This document shows, one piece after another, positions 43,317-52,557 of a stretch of DNA of 53,881 nucleotides. Every line of letters begins with the position of its first letter. The stretch's first letter is position 1. The notes under the pieces were generated by a model. The model was not told the DNA's origin. It made no database searches and saw only the letters and a program-made list of their open reading frames with translations. The translations under genes were made by a program, and so were the position numbers. This stretch comes from JAGQRJ01 sp041402045. GTDB taxonomy: Bacteria; Planctomycetota; J058. The DNA lies in NCBI GenBank assembly GCA_041402045.1, contig JAWKSZ010000060.1, forward strand, positions 1 to 53,881, in the 5' to 3' direction.

Positions 43317-44339
43317 ATGCGGATCCTCTGGGCCCTCCCTCTCCTCGTCCTGACCACGGCGCTGGCACAGCCCAGCCTGAGCCTGGTCGACTCCGAGAAC
43401 TCAGGGCAAGGTCCCTGCGGGATCGCGTCGGCGCGGATTCAAGGTCGGAGCTACCTGCTCACCGGCGCGCACCTCGACGACACGGTCTCGACCTACCGCG
43501 TCGACCGCAACGGCGGCCTGACCCTCGCCGACACCGCGACCCTCGCCGCGGGCTCGCGCCCCGCCTCGATCGGCTTCGCCTACGGGCGCTACGCGGTGGT
43601 GGCCAACAACGGCTCGTCGGACCTCTACGTCTACAGCGTCAACCGCAACGGGCAACTGCAGCAGGTCGGCCAGCCCGTCTCGAGTCAGGGCGTGGGCCCG
43701 ACCAACATGGACGTCGCCGCCACCGGCCTCGTGGCGGTGACCCACGGCACCAGCAACGAGGTCAGCACCTTCTGGCTCGACTTCCGCGGGCGGCTGCGCT
43801 TCCTGGACAAGGCGGCGACCGGCGCGACCCCGACCGACGTGGCGATCCGCGGCACGCGGCTCGTGGTGGCCAACGCCGGCTCCGGTGAGCTGGGCGTCTA
43901 CCGCCTGGGCCTGCGCGGGCTGGAGCACCAGAGCCAGACCTTCATGGGCGTGGGCCCGATCGAGCTCGACCTCGACCTCTCCGGGCGCAACGCGTTCGTG
44001 ACCACCGGCCCCGCCGTCGCGGGCGGCCAGGCGCAAGTGCGCAGCGTGCAGATCGATCGCCAGGGCACGGTGACCACCGTGGCCACCGTGGACGCCGGGC
44101 TGTTCGCCAGCGGGATCGTGCTCAGCGGGCGCGAGGTTCTGGTGGGGAGCGTCGGCCTCGGCGTGCAGAACGAGCTGCGGGTCTACGACCGCGACCTGAA
44201 CCTGCTCTCGACCACCACGGGCGTCGGTCCCACCCCCGGGGCGATCACCCTCGTCGCCGATCGCGTCGGCCGCAGTCGTTACGTGTTCGTCAACGAGTTC
44301 GACAACGGCGTCACCAGCTCCTACGAGCTCTCGCGCTAG
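43317..44339 (+). CDS. Secreted lactonase-type beta-propeller protein
   Basis: 340 residues; ATG 43317 with GGAAGGA about 10 nt upstream. Signal peptide MRILWALPLLVLTTALAQ. The mature part has seven or so blades with repeats such as TVSTYRVDRNGGLTLAD, then DLYVYSVNRNGQLQQVG and ELGVYRLGLRGL. They resemble YVTN / 6-phosphogluconolactonase-like propellers. The metal or substrate residues of true lactonases cannot be assigned, so a binding or structural role is more likely. It is a single gene, ending at a strong intrinsic terminator. Confidence 0.82.
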   Translation: MRILWALPLLVLTTALAQPSLSLVDSENSGQGPCGIASARIQGRSYLLTGAHLDDTVSTYRVDRNGGLTLADTATLAAGSRPASIGFAYGRYAVVANNGSSDLYVYSVNRNGQLQQVGQPVSSQGVGPTNMDVAATGLVAVTHGTSNEVSTFWLDFRGRLRFLDKAATGATPTDVAIRGTRLVVANAGSGELGVYRLGLRGLEHQSQTFMGVGPIELDLDLSGRNAFVTTGPAVAGGQAQVRSVQIDRQGTVTTVATVDAGLFASGIVLSGREVLVGSVGLGVQNELRVYDRDLNLLSTTTGVGPTPGAITLVADRVGRSRYVFVNEFDNGVTSSYELSR

Positions 44340-44362
44340 CAAGAGCTCCCGTCACGCAGCCG

Positions 44363-44400
44363 CACAGCCCGCTCGGTCCCGAGCGGGCTGTGTTCTTTTT
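44363..44400 (+). terminator. Intrinsic terminator
   Basis: A 13-bp perfect stem, CACAGCCCGCTCG / CGAGCGGGCTGTG, loop GTCC, then TTCTTTTT. It ends the beta-propeller transcript. Confidence 0.93.
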
Positions 44401-44517
44401 GGCGAGGACGCGCCTGCTCGTTCATGAAGCAGCGCTATGGGATCGCTTTCGTCGTGTTTACTTCGAGAGCCGCGCCTGCGCGCGTAGGGTCACGCCACCG
44501 AACCAAGGAGGGGCTGC

Positions 44518-44772
44518 ATGACTCGATGCGTGAACGTGGCCCGGGCGTTGATCACCGCGGTGGCCGCAGTGCTCGGGGGCGTGGGCGGCTTCGTGCTGGG
44601 GGCGATCGCCTTGATCCTGGGGACGGCCTACGGTCCTTACCCCGGCTACGAGCCGACCTGGGCGCCGGGGTGGCTCTACCTGGTGCCCGCGGTGTGGGGC
44701 GCGGCCGTCGCGGCCTTCCTCGCCCGGGCGGCCACGGCCCCTCGGGGGACGGACGAGGGGAGCGCGCGCTAG
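44518..44772 (+). CDS. Small two-helix membrane protein
   Basis: 84 residues; ATG 44518 with AAGGAGGGG at ideal spacing. Two hydrophobic helices: about 8-36 (ALITAVAAVLGGVGGFVLGA onward) and about 51-70 (GWLYLVPAVWGAAVAAFLAR). A short tyrosine/proline-rich loop lies between them. No family is recognised. It lies alone between a terminator and a repeat block. Confidence 0.7.
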   Translation: MTRCVNVARALITAVAAVLGGVGGFVLGAIALILGTAYGPYPGYEPTWAPGWLYLVPAVWGAAVAAFLARAATAPRGTDEGSAR

Positions 44773-44846
44773 GTTCCATGCCCAGGGCCTACCCGCGGCG
44801 CCTGCTCGGAGCTCCGCCGCCACGGAGGCTCAAGGGACGCACATAC

Positions 44847-44990
44847 CCGGGCGGGGACGAGCCCCGCCCCTACGCTGTGCGGAAGCGGGCCGACGCCCGC
44901 GGGCGGGGGTAAACCCCGCCCCTACCCCTGTGAGGGCACACGCGCCGGATTGGAGAGGCACAGCCGATTCGAGCCTCGGTGGCGAAGACC
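44847..44990 (+). repeat. Dispersed palindromic repeat, family C, two half-copies
   Basis: Within the 266-nt gap 44773-45038, which has no gene. A first half (GGGCGGGGACGAGCCCCGCC at 44850) and a full copy (GGGCGGGGGTAAACCCCGCC at 44901) lie head to tail, each followed by CCTAC. The tail GAGGGCACACGCGCCGGATT (44933-44952) and the closing GGCGAAGACCG match the copy at 12111-12250. Confidence 0.75.
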
Positions 44991-45038
44991 GTGCCGAACA
45001 AGGGGGCGTCGCGGCGGTCTCGCCGCAGCGGAGCCCGA

Positions 45039-45740
45039 CTAGCCTGCGCGGGCGGCGCGGGACTTCTTCAGCTTGCGGCGTTGGCGGGCGACGACCTGGG
45101 GGGTGACGTCGAACCAGGCTTCGCTGCCGTCGTCGCACTCGTGGAGGTCGTAGTAGCGGCCGTCCTGCTCGATCAGGTAGCGCTCGAGGCTGCGCTTGCC
45201 GGCGCGCTCGAGGACGAGCAGCTCGTCGCTGACGTCGATCACCTGCCAGGGGTCCTGCTCGGTGCCCTGGGCGCTCTCGTAGATCCGGCGCACGAGGAAG
45301 TCGGCGACGCGGCCCTCGCGCAGGTAGCGCAGCTCGAGGCCCTGGGCGTCGGCGAGGCTGGCGAGGGTGCGGTGCAGGCTGGCGGAGGGCAGCACGCCCT
45401 CGGCGAGGGCCTCGCGCAGGCGGCGCTCGACCTGCTCGGGCTCGAGCTCGCTCGTCTGGGCGAAGAGCTCGAGCTGCACGAGGTGGTGCACCGCGCGGTC
45501 GTCGAACACGTCGCGGCAGTAAGCGGTCCAGCTCTCCTGGCCGAGGAGCACGCGGTGGAAGCGCTCGATCTCCTTCAGGGCCACGGGGTAGCTCAACAGG
45601 TAGCCCCGGAGCTCAGGGGTCACGCCGTCCAGGATCCCGGAGGCGAGCTCTTTGCAGCCAGGGCAGCGCACGTCCGAGCGGCGGGGCTGCCGCTGGAACC
45701 GTCCTACCTTGCCGCAGTCCACGCACGGAATGCGAATCAC
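45039..45740 (-). CDS. Zinc-ribbon protein of unknown function
   Basis: 233 residues from the GTG at 45740, with GGAGG about 9 nt upstream. Cysteines CVDCGK and CPGCK within the first 33 residues make a typical zinc ribbon. The rest is mostly helical and charged, ending in a basic tail (ARQRRKLKKSRAARAG) that could contact nucleic acid. No family is recognised. It lies downstream of the giant kinase on the same strand, with a 160-nt gap that contains a hairpin. Confidence 0.65.
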   Translation of the reverse strand: MIRIPCVDCGKVGRFQRQPRRSDVRCPGCKELASGILDGVTPELRGYLLSYPVALKEIERFHRVLLGQESWTAYCRDVFDDRAVHHLVQLELFAQTSELEPEQVERRLREALAEGVLPSASLHRTLASLADAQGLELRYLREGRVADFLVRRIYESAQGTEQDPWQVIDVSDELLVLERAGKRSLERYLIEQDGRYYDLHECDDGSEAWFDVTPQVVARQRRKLKKSRAARAG

Positions 45741-45854
45741 GTCCTCTTCCTCCCACCGCCTCCCTAGGCACACCCCGTTCCCAGAACGCGGACGCTGTCG
45801 CGCAAGGACTTAGCAGGTCAGGTGGCGCCGTTTGGCGACTCGGCGGGGGGACGA

Positions 45855-45877
45855 AGGGTGTCCCATGTGGACACCCT
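45855..45877 (-). terminator. Hairpin between giant kinase gene and zinc-ribbon gene
   Basis: A perfect 9-bp stem, AGGGTGTCC / GGACACCCT, around a 5-nt loop, 24 nt past the kinase stop. There is no U-run, so it could equally be an operator or an RNA-stability element for the downstream gene. Confidence 0.45.
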
Positions 45878-45900
45878 GTAACGTCCTAGGCAGGTGAGGC

Positions 45901-48900
45901 TTAGCGACCGCCGCCGTCGAGCAGGCGCTGCGCGTCGGCCGCCTCGGGGGTCCCGGGGGCCAGGCGCAGGACCTCGTGCAGGTCGAGGGCCGCCCGGGTC
46001 GAGTCGCCGGCCTGGAGCAGGACCCGCGCGCGCTGCATCAGCAGGGGCACGTCGTCGCGGCGCAGGCGCAGGGCCGACTCGAGGTCGCGCAGCGCGGAGA
46101 CCGTGTCGCCGGCGTCCATGGCCAGGCGCGCGCGCTCGGCGAAGACCTCGGGCCGCTCGGCCAGGGCCAACGAGCGGCCGAGGGACTCGCGGGCCTGCTC
46201 GGGCTCGCCCTGGTCGAGCTGCACCCGGGCCAGGGCGATCCAGGCCTCGGGCAGCGCCTCGAGGCGCAGGGCGTGCTCGAGGTCGCGGCGCGCGCCGACG
46301 ACGTCGCCCAGCAGGTGCCGCGCGCGCCCGCGCAGGGCCCAGGCCTCGGCGAGCTCGGGGTCGCGCTCGAGGGCCCGGCCGAGGTCGGCGTGGGCCGCGC
46401 GCAGCGCGCGGGGCTCGGGGAGCCCGGGGCCGAGGGCCACCCGCGCCCGGGCCAGGTAGCCGGCGGCGGCCTCGGGGTCGACGGCGAGCGCGCGCTCGGC
46501 GTCGAGCAGCGCGTCGTCGGGCCGCTCGCGGGCGAGCTGGATCCGCGCGCGCAGCGCCAGGGCCTGCGCGTCGGTAGGCGCGAGCCGCGCGGCCTGGTCG
46601 GCGTCGGCCAGGGCCAGGTCGTGCTGGCCCTGGAGCGTGCGCACCTGCGCGCGCACGAGGTAGGCCGGGGCGTAGTCGGCGTCGAGCTCGATCGCGCGGG
46701 AGACCGCGGGGCCGACCTTGCCCAGCTCGCCGCGGCGCAGGCTGATCTGGCCGCGCAGCGTCCACACGTCGGCGCGCTCCGGCGCGCGCTGGAGCGCGAG
46801 CTCGAGGGTCTGCCACGCGCCCTCGAGGTCGCCGGCCGCGAGCTGCGCCTGGGCCAGCCCCACCCGGGCCGCGATCCCCTCGGGGCCGAGCTCCAGGGCC
46901 TTCTGGAAGTGCCGAGCCGCCCCGGGGCCGTCGCCCAACGCCAGGCTCAGCCGGCCCTGGGCCAGGCGGGTGTCCACCGTCGCCGGGCCCGCGGTCTCCT
47001 CCAGCTCGGCCAGGGTGCCCTCGACCAGGAGCGCGGGCAGGCTGCGCGCGCCGAGCTCGGCGCAGCGCGCGCGCAGGGTCGCGCGCACGTCGGGGCGGTC
47101 GCCGCCGAGCTGGCAGGCGGCGACGAGGGCCGGGCCCGCCAGGCGCGGGGCGTTGGCCAGGGACGCGAACGCCAAGGTCGCGCGCAGGGCGTCCTCGCGC
47201 AGGCTGGGGTCGAGGGGCGCCGCCGCCAGGGCGCGGCACAGGAGCCGCGAGAGCGCGCGGCGCCCGGGGCCCAGGCGCTCGCTCTGGGCCTGGCCGATCC
47301 GCTCCCGCGCCGTGGGCGCGCGCTCGCCGAGGGCCGCGCGCAGGCGCGCGCCGAGCCGGGCCCGGGCCTGGGCCAGGGGCGCCTGGTGCTGGGGCTCGAG
47401 CTCGCTCTCCGGCGCGGCGTAGCGCGCAGCCAGGGCCTCGGGCAGCCCCTGGAGCTGGAGCTGTCCCTGGGCCGACTCGGCCGGGGTCGGGCGCGCGGTG
47501 TCGGCCAGGAGCTCCTGCTCGACCTGCTGCAGCTCGGCGGTCAGGGCGTCGAGCTCGCCTACGAAGCGCTCCAGGCTCTGGCGGTCGTCGACCGCGAGCA
47601 GGTTCGTGAAGGCCTCGTCCAGGGTCGTGGCGTCGATCCGCTGGCTGTCGCTGACCCGGCGCAGGAGCGCGTCGACCCGCGCGCGGTGCGCGGCGAGGCG
47701 CTCGGCGTGGGCGGCGTCGAGCCGGTCCAGGGCCTGGCGCGCCGAGCCGTCGGGGTCGCCCAGGGACACGGCGCGGGCGTAGAGCCCGCGGGCCAGGTCG
47801 AGCTGGTCGCGCTCCTCGGCGAAGCGCGCGAAGGTCAGGGTCGTGCGCACCAGCGCGCTCTGGGCGAGCTGCGCCTCGCGCGGGTCCCACTCCCGGCCCT
47901 GCCAGGTCGAGATCGCGTCGAGGGTGCTCAGCGCGAGGTCGATCCGGTGCGGCGGCGGGTCCTCGCGCGCGTGGCGGTCCAGGGCCTGCCAGGCCTCGGT
48001 CGCGTCCTTGCGCGCGCGGGCGACCTCGCTCCGCCGTCGGGCGTCGAGCTGCCACACCGCGACCCCGGCGCCGATCAGCAGCAGGAGGAACACCCCCACC
48101 AGCGTCCCGCGGTTGCGCCGGCGCCAGCGGCGGAAGCGCACGCGCAGCGGGGGGCGCTCGCTGAGGATCGGGCGGTTGCCGAGGAACAGCGCGAGGTCCT
48201 CGGCGAGCTGCCGCGCGCTGGGGTAGCGGTCGTGGGGGTCGCGCTCGAGGCAGCGCAGACAGATCGTCTCCAGGTCGCGGGGCACCCCCGGCGCCAGCGC
48301 GCTCGGCGGCTGGAGCGGCCCGCGCACGATCGCGTCGACGACGGCCTCGGGGTCCGAGCCCACGAAGGGCGGCTGCCCGGTGAGCAGCTCGTAGAGCACG
48401 GCGCCGAGGCCGTAGACGTCGCTCTTGCGGTCGAGGCTCTCGACCTCCTCCCGCGCCTGCTCCGGGGACATGTAGTGCGGCGTGCCCAGGAGGTGCACGC
48501 CGCCGGGGAGCGCGCTGCGGGGCATGCCGAAGTCGGTGAGCAGCGGCCCTTGGGGTCCGAGGATCACGTTCTGCGGCTTGACGTCCAGGTGCAGCGTGCC
48601 CCGGGCGTGGGCGTAGACCAGCGCCGCGGCGAGGGAGTGCGCCAGGCTCGCGGCCTCGACCGTCGAGGGGCAGCCGCGCTTGTTGCGCGCGGCGAGGGTC
48701 TCGCCCTCGACCCAGTCGTAGACGGCGTAGTAGTCGCCGAGGCCGCCGAGCTCGGCGCCGAACTCGCGCACCCGGAGCACGTGCTTGTGCTCGAGGCGCG
48801 CCTGGTTCTCGACTCCCAGGCGGAACTGCCGGCGGTAGGCGTCGCTCGTGTGGCTGGGGTGCAGGAGCTTGATCGCGACGGGCTCGTCGACCTGCGGGTC

Positions 48901-49962
48901 CCGGGCGCGGTAGACCACGCCCACCATGCCCTGGGCGACCACGCGCTCGATCGGGTAGCGCCCGACCTGGGTGCGCTTGGTCGGGTCCTCCCGCGGGGCC
49001 CCGACCGGGGGCTCCGGCGTCGCGGTCGGCGCGGTCGGCGCCGGGGTGGGCGTGGGCGTCGGGGCAGGGGTCGGCGTGGCCGCGGCGGTGCTGGTCGAGG
49101 CCCAGGAGCGGTCGGGGCGCGCCGCGGGGGGCGGCGTGGACGTCGGCGGGGCTTCGGGGGCGGGCTCTGCGGGGACCGGGCCCTCGTCGGAGGGCTCGCC
49201 GCCGTGGGCGGCGAGGGCGTCCTTGGCCCAGGACGGCGTGGCCTTCTTCGCCGCGGGGGCGGGCTCGTCGGTGGGGACGGGGCCCTCGTCGGAGGGCTCG
49301 GCGCCGTGGGCGGCGAGGGCGTCCTTGGCCCAGGAGGGGGTGGCCTTCTTCTTCGCCTCGGGAGGCGTCTCGTCAGGCGCGGGGCGCTCGGCGGAGGGTT
49401 CGCCGCCGTGGGCGGCGAGGGCGTCCTTGGCCCAGGTCGGCGGGGCCTTCTTCTTCGGCGCCTCGCCGCGCGCCTTGGCCTGGTGGGCCTCGACCTCGGC
49501 CGCGATCTGGTCGCGCGCCTTCTGCAGCGCGGCCTCGGCGGCCCGGTCCTCGGCGCGGGCGGCGTCCTCGGCCGCCTTCTGGGCCTTGGCTCGCTCCTTG
49601 GCCTGGCGCTGCTCGCCCTGGTCGGCGACCCGCGCCTCGAGCTCGGTGAGGTAGGCCTGGATCTCGGGCGGGTCCTCGTCGCGGGGGACCTTGGCCAGCT
49701 CCTCCGCGCGCTTGACCCGGGCGCCGCTGAGGGTGAACGCCGCCGGGGGCCCGGGGGTCAGGTGCTGGGCGTGGAGCGCGAGGAAGGCCTTGGTCTCCTT
49801 CACGCTCAGGGGCAGGATGCTGAGCACGGTCTCCGGCCGCTCGCTGGGCTGGAGGTCGGCCCGGAGCAGGACCGCCTCGCGCACGGTCTGGAACTTGACC
49901 AGGCCCTGGGCGAGGGCGCTGGCGAGGACCGCCTGCTCGGCTTCGCGGATCGGATCGCTCAT
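45901..49962 (-). CDS. Giant membrane Ser/Thr protein kinase with TPR domain and HLD motif
   Basis: 1353 residues, ATG 49962. In order: an N-terminal helical domain (1-65) shared with the kinase at 40434; a charged coiled-coil (about 95-165); a low-complexity linker with three copies of a WAKDALAAHGGEPS unit (about 177, 211, 245); then a PT-rich run (PTPAPTPTPTPAPT). The kinase domain is at about 334-600: AQGMVGVVY, Lys365, HLDVKPQN with Asp460, TDFGMP with Asp477, YMSPEQ. The membrane helix at about 621-637 is followed by some 700 residues of TPR-like repeats. The usual Arg of HRD is Leu, and the first Gly of the loop is Ala, so activity or its control may differ. Three bases in a row are never missing in the linker, so the frame is intact. 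Confidence 0.86.
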   Translation of the reverse strand: MSDPIREAEQAVLASALAQGLVKFQTVREAVLLRADLQPSERPETVLSILPLSVKETKAFLALHAQHLTPGPPAAFTLSGARVKRAEELAKVPRDEDPPEIQAYLTELEARVADQGEQRQAKERAKAQKAAEDAARAEDRAAEAALQKARDQIAAEVEAHQAKARGEAPKKKAPPTWAKDALAAHGGEPSAERPAPDETPPEAKKKATPSWAKDALAAHGAEPSDEGPVPTDEPAPAAKKATPSWAKDALAAHGGEPSDEGPVPAEPAPEAPPTSTPPPAARPDRSWASTSTAAATPTPAPTPTPTPAPTAPTATPEPPVGAPREDPTKRTQVGRYPIERVVAQGMVGVVYRARDPQVDEPVAIKLLHPSHTSDAYRRQFRLGVENQARLEHKHVLRVREFGAELGGLGDYYAVYDWVEGETLAARNKRGCPSTVEAASLAHSLAAALVYAHARGTLHLDVKPQNVILGPQGPLLTDFGMPRSALPGGVHLLGTPHYMSPEQAREEVESLDRKSDVYGLGAVLYELLTGQPPFVGSDPEAVVDAIVRGPLQPPSALAPGVPRDLETICLRCLERDPHDRYPSARQLAEDLALFLGNRPILSERPPLRVRFRRWRRRNRGTLVGVFLLLLIGAGVAVWQLDARRRSEVARARKDATEAWQALDRHAREDPPPHRIDLALSTLDAISTWQGREWDPREAQLAQSALVRTTLTFARFAEERDQLDLARGLYARAVSLGDPDGSARQALDRLDAAHAERLAAHRARVDALLRRVSDSQRIDATTLDEAFTNLLAVDDRQSLERFVGELDALTAELQQVEQELLADTARPTPAESAQGQLQLQGLPEALAARYAAPESELEPQHQAPLAQARARLGARLRAALGERAPTARERIGQAQSERLGPGRRALSRLLCRALAAAPLDPSLREDALRATLAFASLANAPRLAGPALVAACQLGGDRPDVRATLRARCAELGARSLPALLVEGTLAELEETAGPATVDTRLAQGRLSLALGDGPGAARHFQKALELGPEGIAARVGLAQAQLAAGDLEGAWQTLELALQRAPERADVWTLRGQISLRRGELGKVGPAVSRAIELDADYAPAYLVRAQVRTLQGQHDLALADADQAARLAPTDAQALALRARIQLARERPDDALLDAERALAVDPEAAAGYLARARVALGPGLPEPRALRAAHADLGRALERDPELAEAWALRGRARHLLGDVVGARRDLEHALRLEALPEAWIALARVQLDQGEPEQARESLGRSLALAERPEVFAERARLAMDAGDTVSALRDLESALRLRRDDVPLLMQRARVLLQAGDSTRAALDLHEVLRLAPGTPEAADAQRLLDGGGR

Positions 49963-50011
49963 GAGCTTCGGACGATATTGGAACGCCCGCGAATGCGCCA
50001 GCCGAGGCCGC

Positions 50012-51064
50012 TCAGCCTGCGACCATGCCCATGAGCCTGTCCTCCGGGAGTCGGCTGTAGAGCGCGAGCCTGCGCGCGCGTGTGCGGAGCCCCTCTGCGC
50101 AGTCCTGGGTCAGCACCGTGCCGTCGGCCCGGCGGTAGAGCCGGAGGCAGGCCCGTCCCACACGGGTGCGCACGAGGGCCAGCGCCTCGTCCGCGGTCAG
50201 CCCCGAGAGGTCGTGGACCTCGAACGCGCAGGCGTCGCAGAACCGCGTGCGCGCGTCGCCGCGCATGGCCTCCCACGCCGCGGAGCACGGGCTGGCCACG
50301 TTCACCGTCTCCAGCAGCCGCGCCTGACGGGCCGCGATCGGGTCGGAGAGGCCCTGCGCCCAGGGGACCAGCTCCTCGCGCAACCGCGCGAGCAGGGCTG
50401 GGCGCGGCGAGGGCTCGATCCCGTTCAGGGTGCCCCACAAGATTCCCGGCGGGTCGACCTTGCCCGCGCTGAGCAGCCTGCGCGCGATCTGACACGTTCC
50501 CCCGAGGCAGCTCAAGGCGCCGCGCAGCCGGGGCGCGTGAGGTTCGGGGACCCAGCCGTCGTAGCGCAGGATCAGCACGCGCGGCCGGTCGTCGAGCAGC
50601 GCCAGGGCGCGCCCTAGGCGCTCCCGGCCGCGCTCGGGGTCGAGCACGGTCGCCTGCAGCGCCTCCACGACCTGCTGCAACACCCGGCCGAGGGCGCGGA
50701 GGTCTGCGGGGTCGCCGCCCTCCTGGGCGATCGCGCGGACGGCCTCCGCCACGCTGTCGAGCCACACCCCCGCGTCCGCCACGTGGACGCGCAGCAGCAC
50801 CTCGTCGCCGTAGGCCTCCAGCGCGAAGGCCCACTGCTGGAGGAAGTGCCAGTCGCCGTCGGTAGTGAACCGACCCAGCGCAGGGCCGCCGAGGCTCCGC
50901 AGGGTCTCCGCGCTGACGGGGTCGCGGAGGTGGGCGGCGAGCGCGACGCGCTCGCGAGAGAGGTCGCCTGCGCGCACCCGGGCGTGGAGCCAGGCCACGC
51001 CGTCCTCGACGGCGCCGCTGGAGAGGTAGCGCTCCTGGAGGGTCCGCAGCTCGGCGTCGCTCAT
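50012..51064 (-). CDS. Kinase-neighbour protein with C-terminal cysteine domain
   Basis: 350 residues, ATG 51064. The N-terminus (TLQERYLSSGAVEDGVAWLH, ARVRAGDLSRERVALAAHL) is a short helical module of a type often found in planctomycete and myxobacterial proteins. The C-terminal 100 residues (MRGDARTRFCDACAFEVHDL, EALALVRTRVGRACLRLYRR, ADGTVLTQDC) are a domain I have seen in several bacterial phyla without a firm function; its cysteines may bind metal. It lies 49 nt upstream of the giant kinase gene, so the two are probably one operon. It could be a partner or target of that kinase. Confidence 0.7.
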   Translation of the reverse strand: MSDAELRTLQERYLSSGAVEDGVAWLHARVRAGDLSRERVALAAHLRDPVSAETLRSLGGPALGRFTTDGDWHFLQQWAFALEAYGDEVLLRVHVADAGVWLDSVAEAVRAIAQEGGDPADLRALGRVLQQVVEALQATVLDPERGRERLGRALALLDDRPRVLILRYDGWVPEPHAPRLRGALSCLGGTCQIARRLLSAGKVDPPGILWGTLNGIEPSPRPALLARLREELVPWAQGLSDPIAARQARLLETVNVASPCSAAWEAMRGDARTRFCDACAFEVHDLSGLTADEALALVRTRVGRACLRLYRRADGTVLTQDCAEGLRTRARRLALYSRLPEDRLMGMVAG

Positions 51065-51101
51065 GCGCCGAGGGTGGTCCCGCCGGGGCGCCCGCGCAAG
51101 C

Positions 51102-52178
51102 TCAGCAGCAGCCGCTCTTGGGGGCCGGGGCGGGCGCGGGGCGGAGCTCGATCAGCGCGGGCGCGCCCGAGCAGTTGAAGGGCCCGAAGTGCGCCACGGG
51201 CGGGGTGACCTGGAAGGCCTTGCCCAGCCGGGTCTCGCCCAGCATGCGCGCGGTGTTGCGGCACACGGGGGTGGGGCGGCCGCGCTCGAACACGTGGGTG
51301 CGGTCGAACAGGTAGCGCGCGGGGCAGCTCGAGAAGCCGCCGAGGTAGGTCGCGGTCTGGCCGTAGTCCTCGCAGCGCCGGTCGAGGGGCTGGGTGAACT
51401 TCTGGGCGCGCACGGTCACCGAGCTGAACACGATCGGGGTGCCCTTGGCCTCGGTCTGGAGCACCTGGCGCTCGACGATCCGCGCGTCGCGGAAGCCGGC
51501 GTCGGCGAGGGCGTCGAGGAAGTCCTGCTCGTAGAGCGCGCCGCCCAGGCACTCGGCGACCATTTCCTCGTCCTCGGCCAGGTGCTCGGGGACGCGTCGG
51601 TCGCTGACGATATCGGAGACGTAGAGTTCGCCGCCCTCCTTGAGCACGCGCCAGATCGTGCCCAGCACGAGGTCCTTGCGCGGGCTGAGGTTGATCACGC
51701 AGTCGGAGATCACGAGGTCGACCGAGGCGTCGGCGATCGCCTCGCAGGTCTCGATGTACCCCTTGTGGAAGGTGGTGTTGGGCCGGGCGAACCCGAAGCG
51801 CTCGGCCACCCCCGGCGCGTGGCGCCGGGCGACGTCGAGCTGCTCGTCGGTCATGTCCACCCCGTGCACGTGCCCGCGCTCGCCCACGAGCTTCGAGAGC
51901 ACGAACACGTCGACGCCTGCGCCCGAGCCCAGGTCCAGCGCGGTGAGCCCGGTCAGGTCGTCCAGGGGGATCGGGCAGCCGCAGCCGTAGTGCTTGCTCA
52001 CGACCTCGTCCGGCAGCAGCGCCATGATCGGCTTGAACCGGTCCTGGATCGCGTCGGTGCAGCAGGCCTTCTGGGTCAGGTCGTCGTTGGTCTGGAGGCG
52101 CTTGCCGTAGTAGTCGCGCAGCACCTGGCGCACGGTGGTCGGATCGTCCGGGGCCAGCAGGTTCGGGGTCGGGCTCAT
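51102..52178 (-). CDS. arsM: Arsenite S-adenosylmethionine methyltransferase-like protein
   Basis: 358 residues, ATG 52178 with AGGAGG 4-5 nt upstream. The SAM-binding motif is LDLGSGAGVDVFVLSKLVGE and a VDMTDEQL segment follows. The family mark YGCGCPIP is present (Cys66 and 68), and so are Cys160 (ISDCVINLSP) and Cys210 (AECLGGALY), the three positions that bind As(III) in ArsM enzymes. A C-terminal domain of about 110 residues carries more cysteines and ends SGCC. The product would be methylated arsenicals. No arsR or arsenite transporter lies beside it. Some relatives methylate other substrates. Confidence 0.8.
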   Translation of the reverse strand: MSPTPNLLAPDDPTTVRQVLRDYYGKRLQTNDDLTQKACCTDAIQDRFKPIMALLPDEVVSKHYGCGCPIPLDDLTGLTALDLGSGAGVDVFVLSKLVGERGHVHGVDMTDEQLDVARRHAPGVAERFGFARPNTTFHKGYIETCEAIADASVDLVISDCVINLSPRKDLVLGTIWRVLKEGGELYVSDIVSDRRVPEHLAEDEEMVAECLGGALYEQDFLDALADAGFRDARIVERQVLQTEAKGTPIVFSSVTVRAQKFTQPLDRRCEDYGQTATYLGGFSSCPARYLFDRTHVFERGRPTPVCRNTARMLGETRLGKAFQVTPPVAHFGPFNCSGAPALIELRPAPAPAPKSGCC

Positions 52179-52270
52179 GCGTCCTCCTGGGGCGGGATCA
52201 TAGTCCGAGAACAACGTCCGCGACCCCTCGGCGTATTCCCTCCCCTCCGGCAGGTGGCTGGCCTGACTTA

Positions 52271-52557
52271 CCGGGAGCAGCACGCTGCTCCCCTACGAGC
52301 GTTCTGCGACGTCCCACCCGGCTCGCTCCGCAGGATTCCACGTCACACGCCCCGGACGCAGCGGAGCCGTCGGCGCGCTCGCCTCCTCGCGGGTAGGGGA
52401 GCAGCCTGCTGCTCCCGGTCTGTGCGTCCCTCCACCTCTCGGAGAGGAGGGCTCCCCCGAGACGCCTTCGACTGAGCGAAGCGAACCGCCCTGGCCCGCC
52501 CCAACGCCTGTAGGGGAGCAGCTCGCTGCTCCCGGTCTGTACGTCCCTCCACCTCTC
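52271..52557. repeat. Three copies of a family D palindromic repeat
   Basis: The 477-nt gap 52179-52655 between arsM and pyrD has no gene. It carries two direct 48-bp copies (52393-52440 and 52510-52557), each GTAGGGGAGCAGC-N2-GCTGCTCCC followed by GGTCTGTRCGTCCCTCCACC. One shorter inverted copy lies at 52271-52296. Each core folds into a hairpin. The promoters of both divergent genes must lie between or beside these repeats. Confidence 0.85.

Noticed and set aside
45976..50034. A 1352-codon plus-strand ORF opposite the giant kinase.
   Set aside because: Composition is Gly/Arg/Val/Leu-rich without motifs, and the minus strand has kinase and TPR motifs over the same span.
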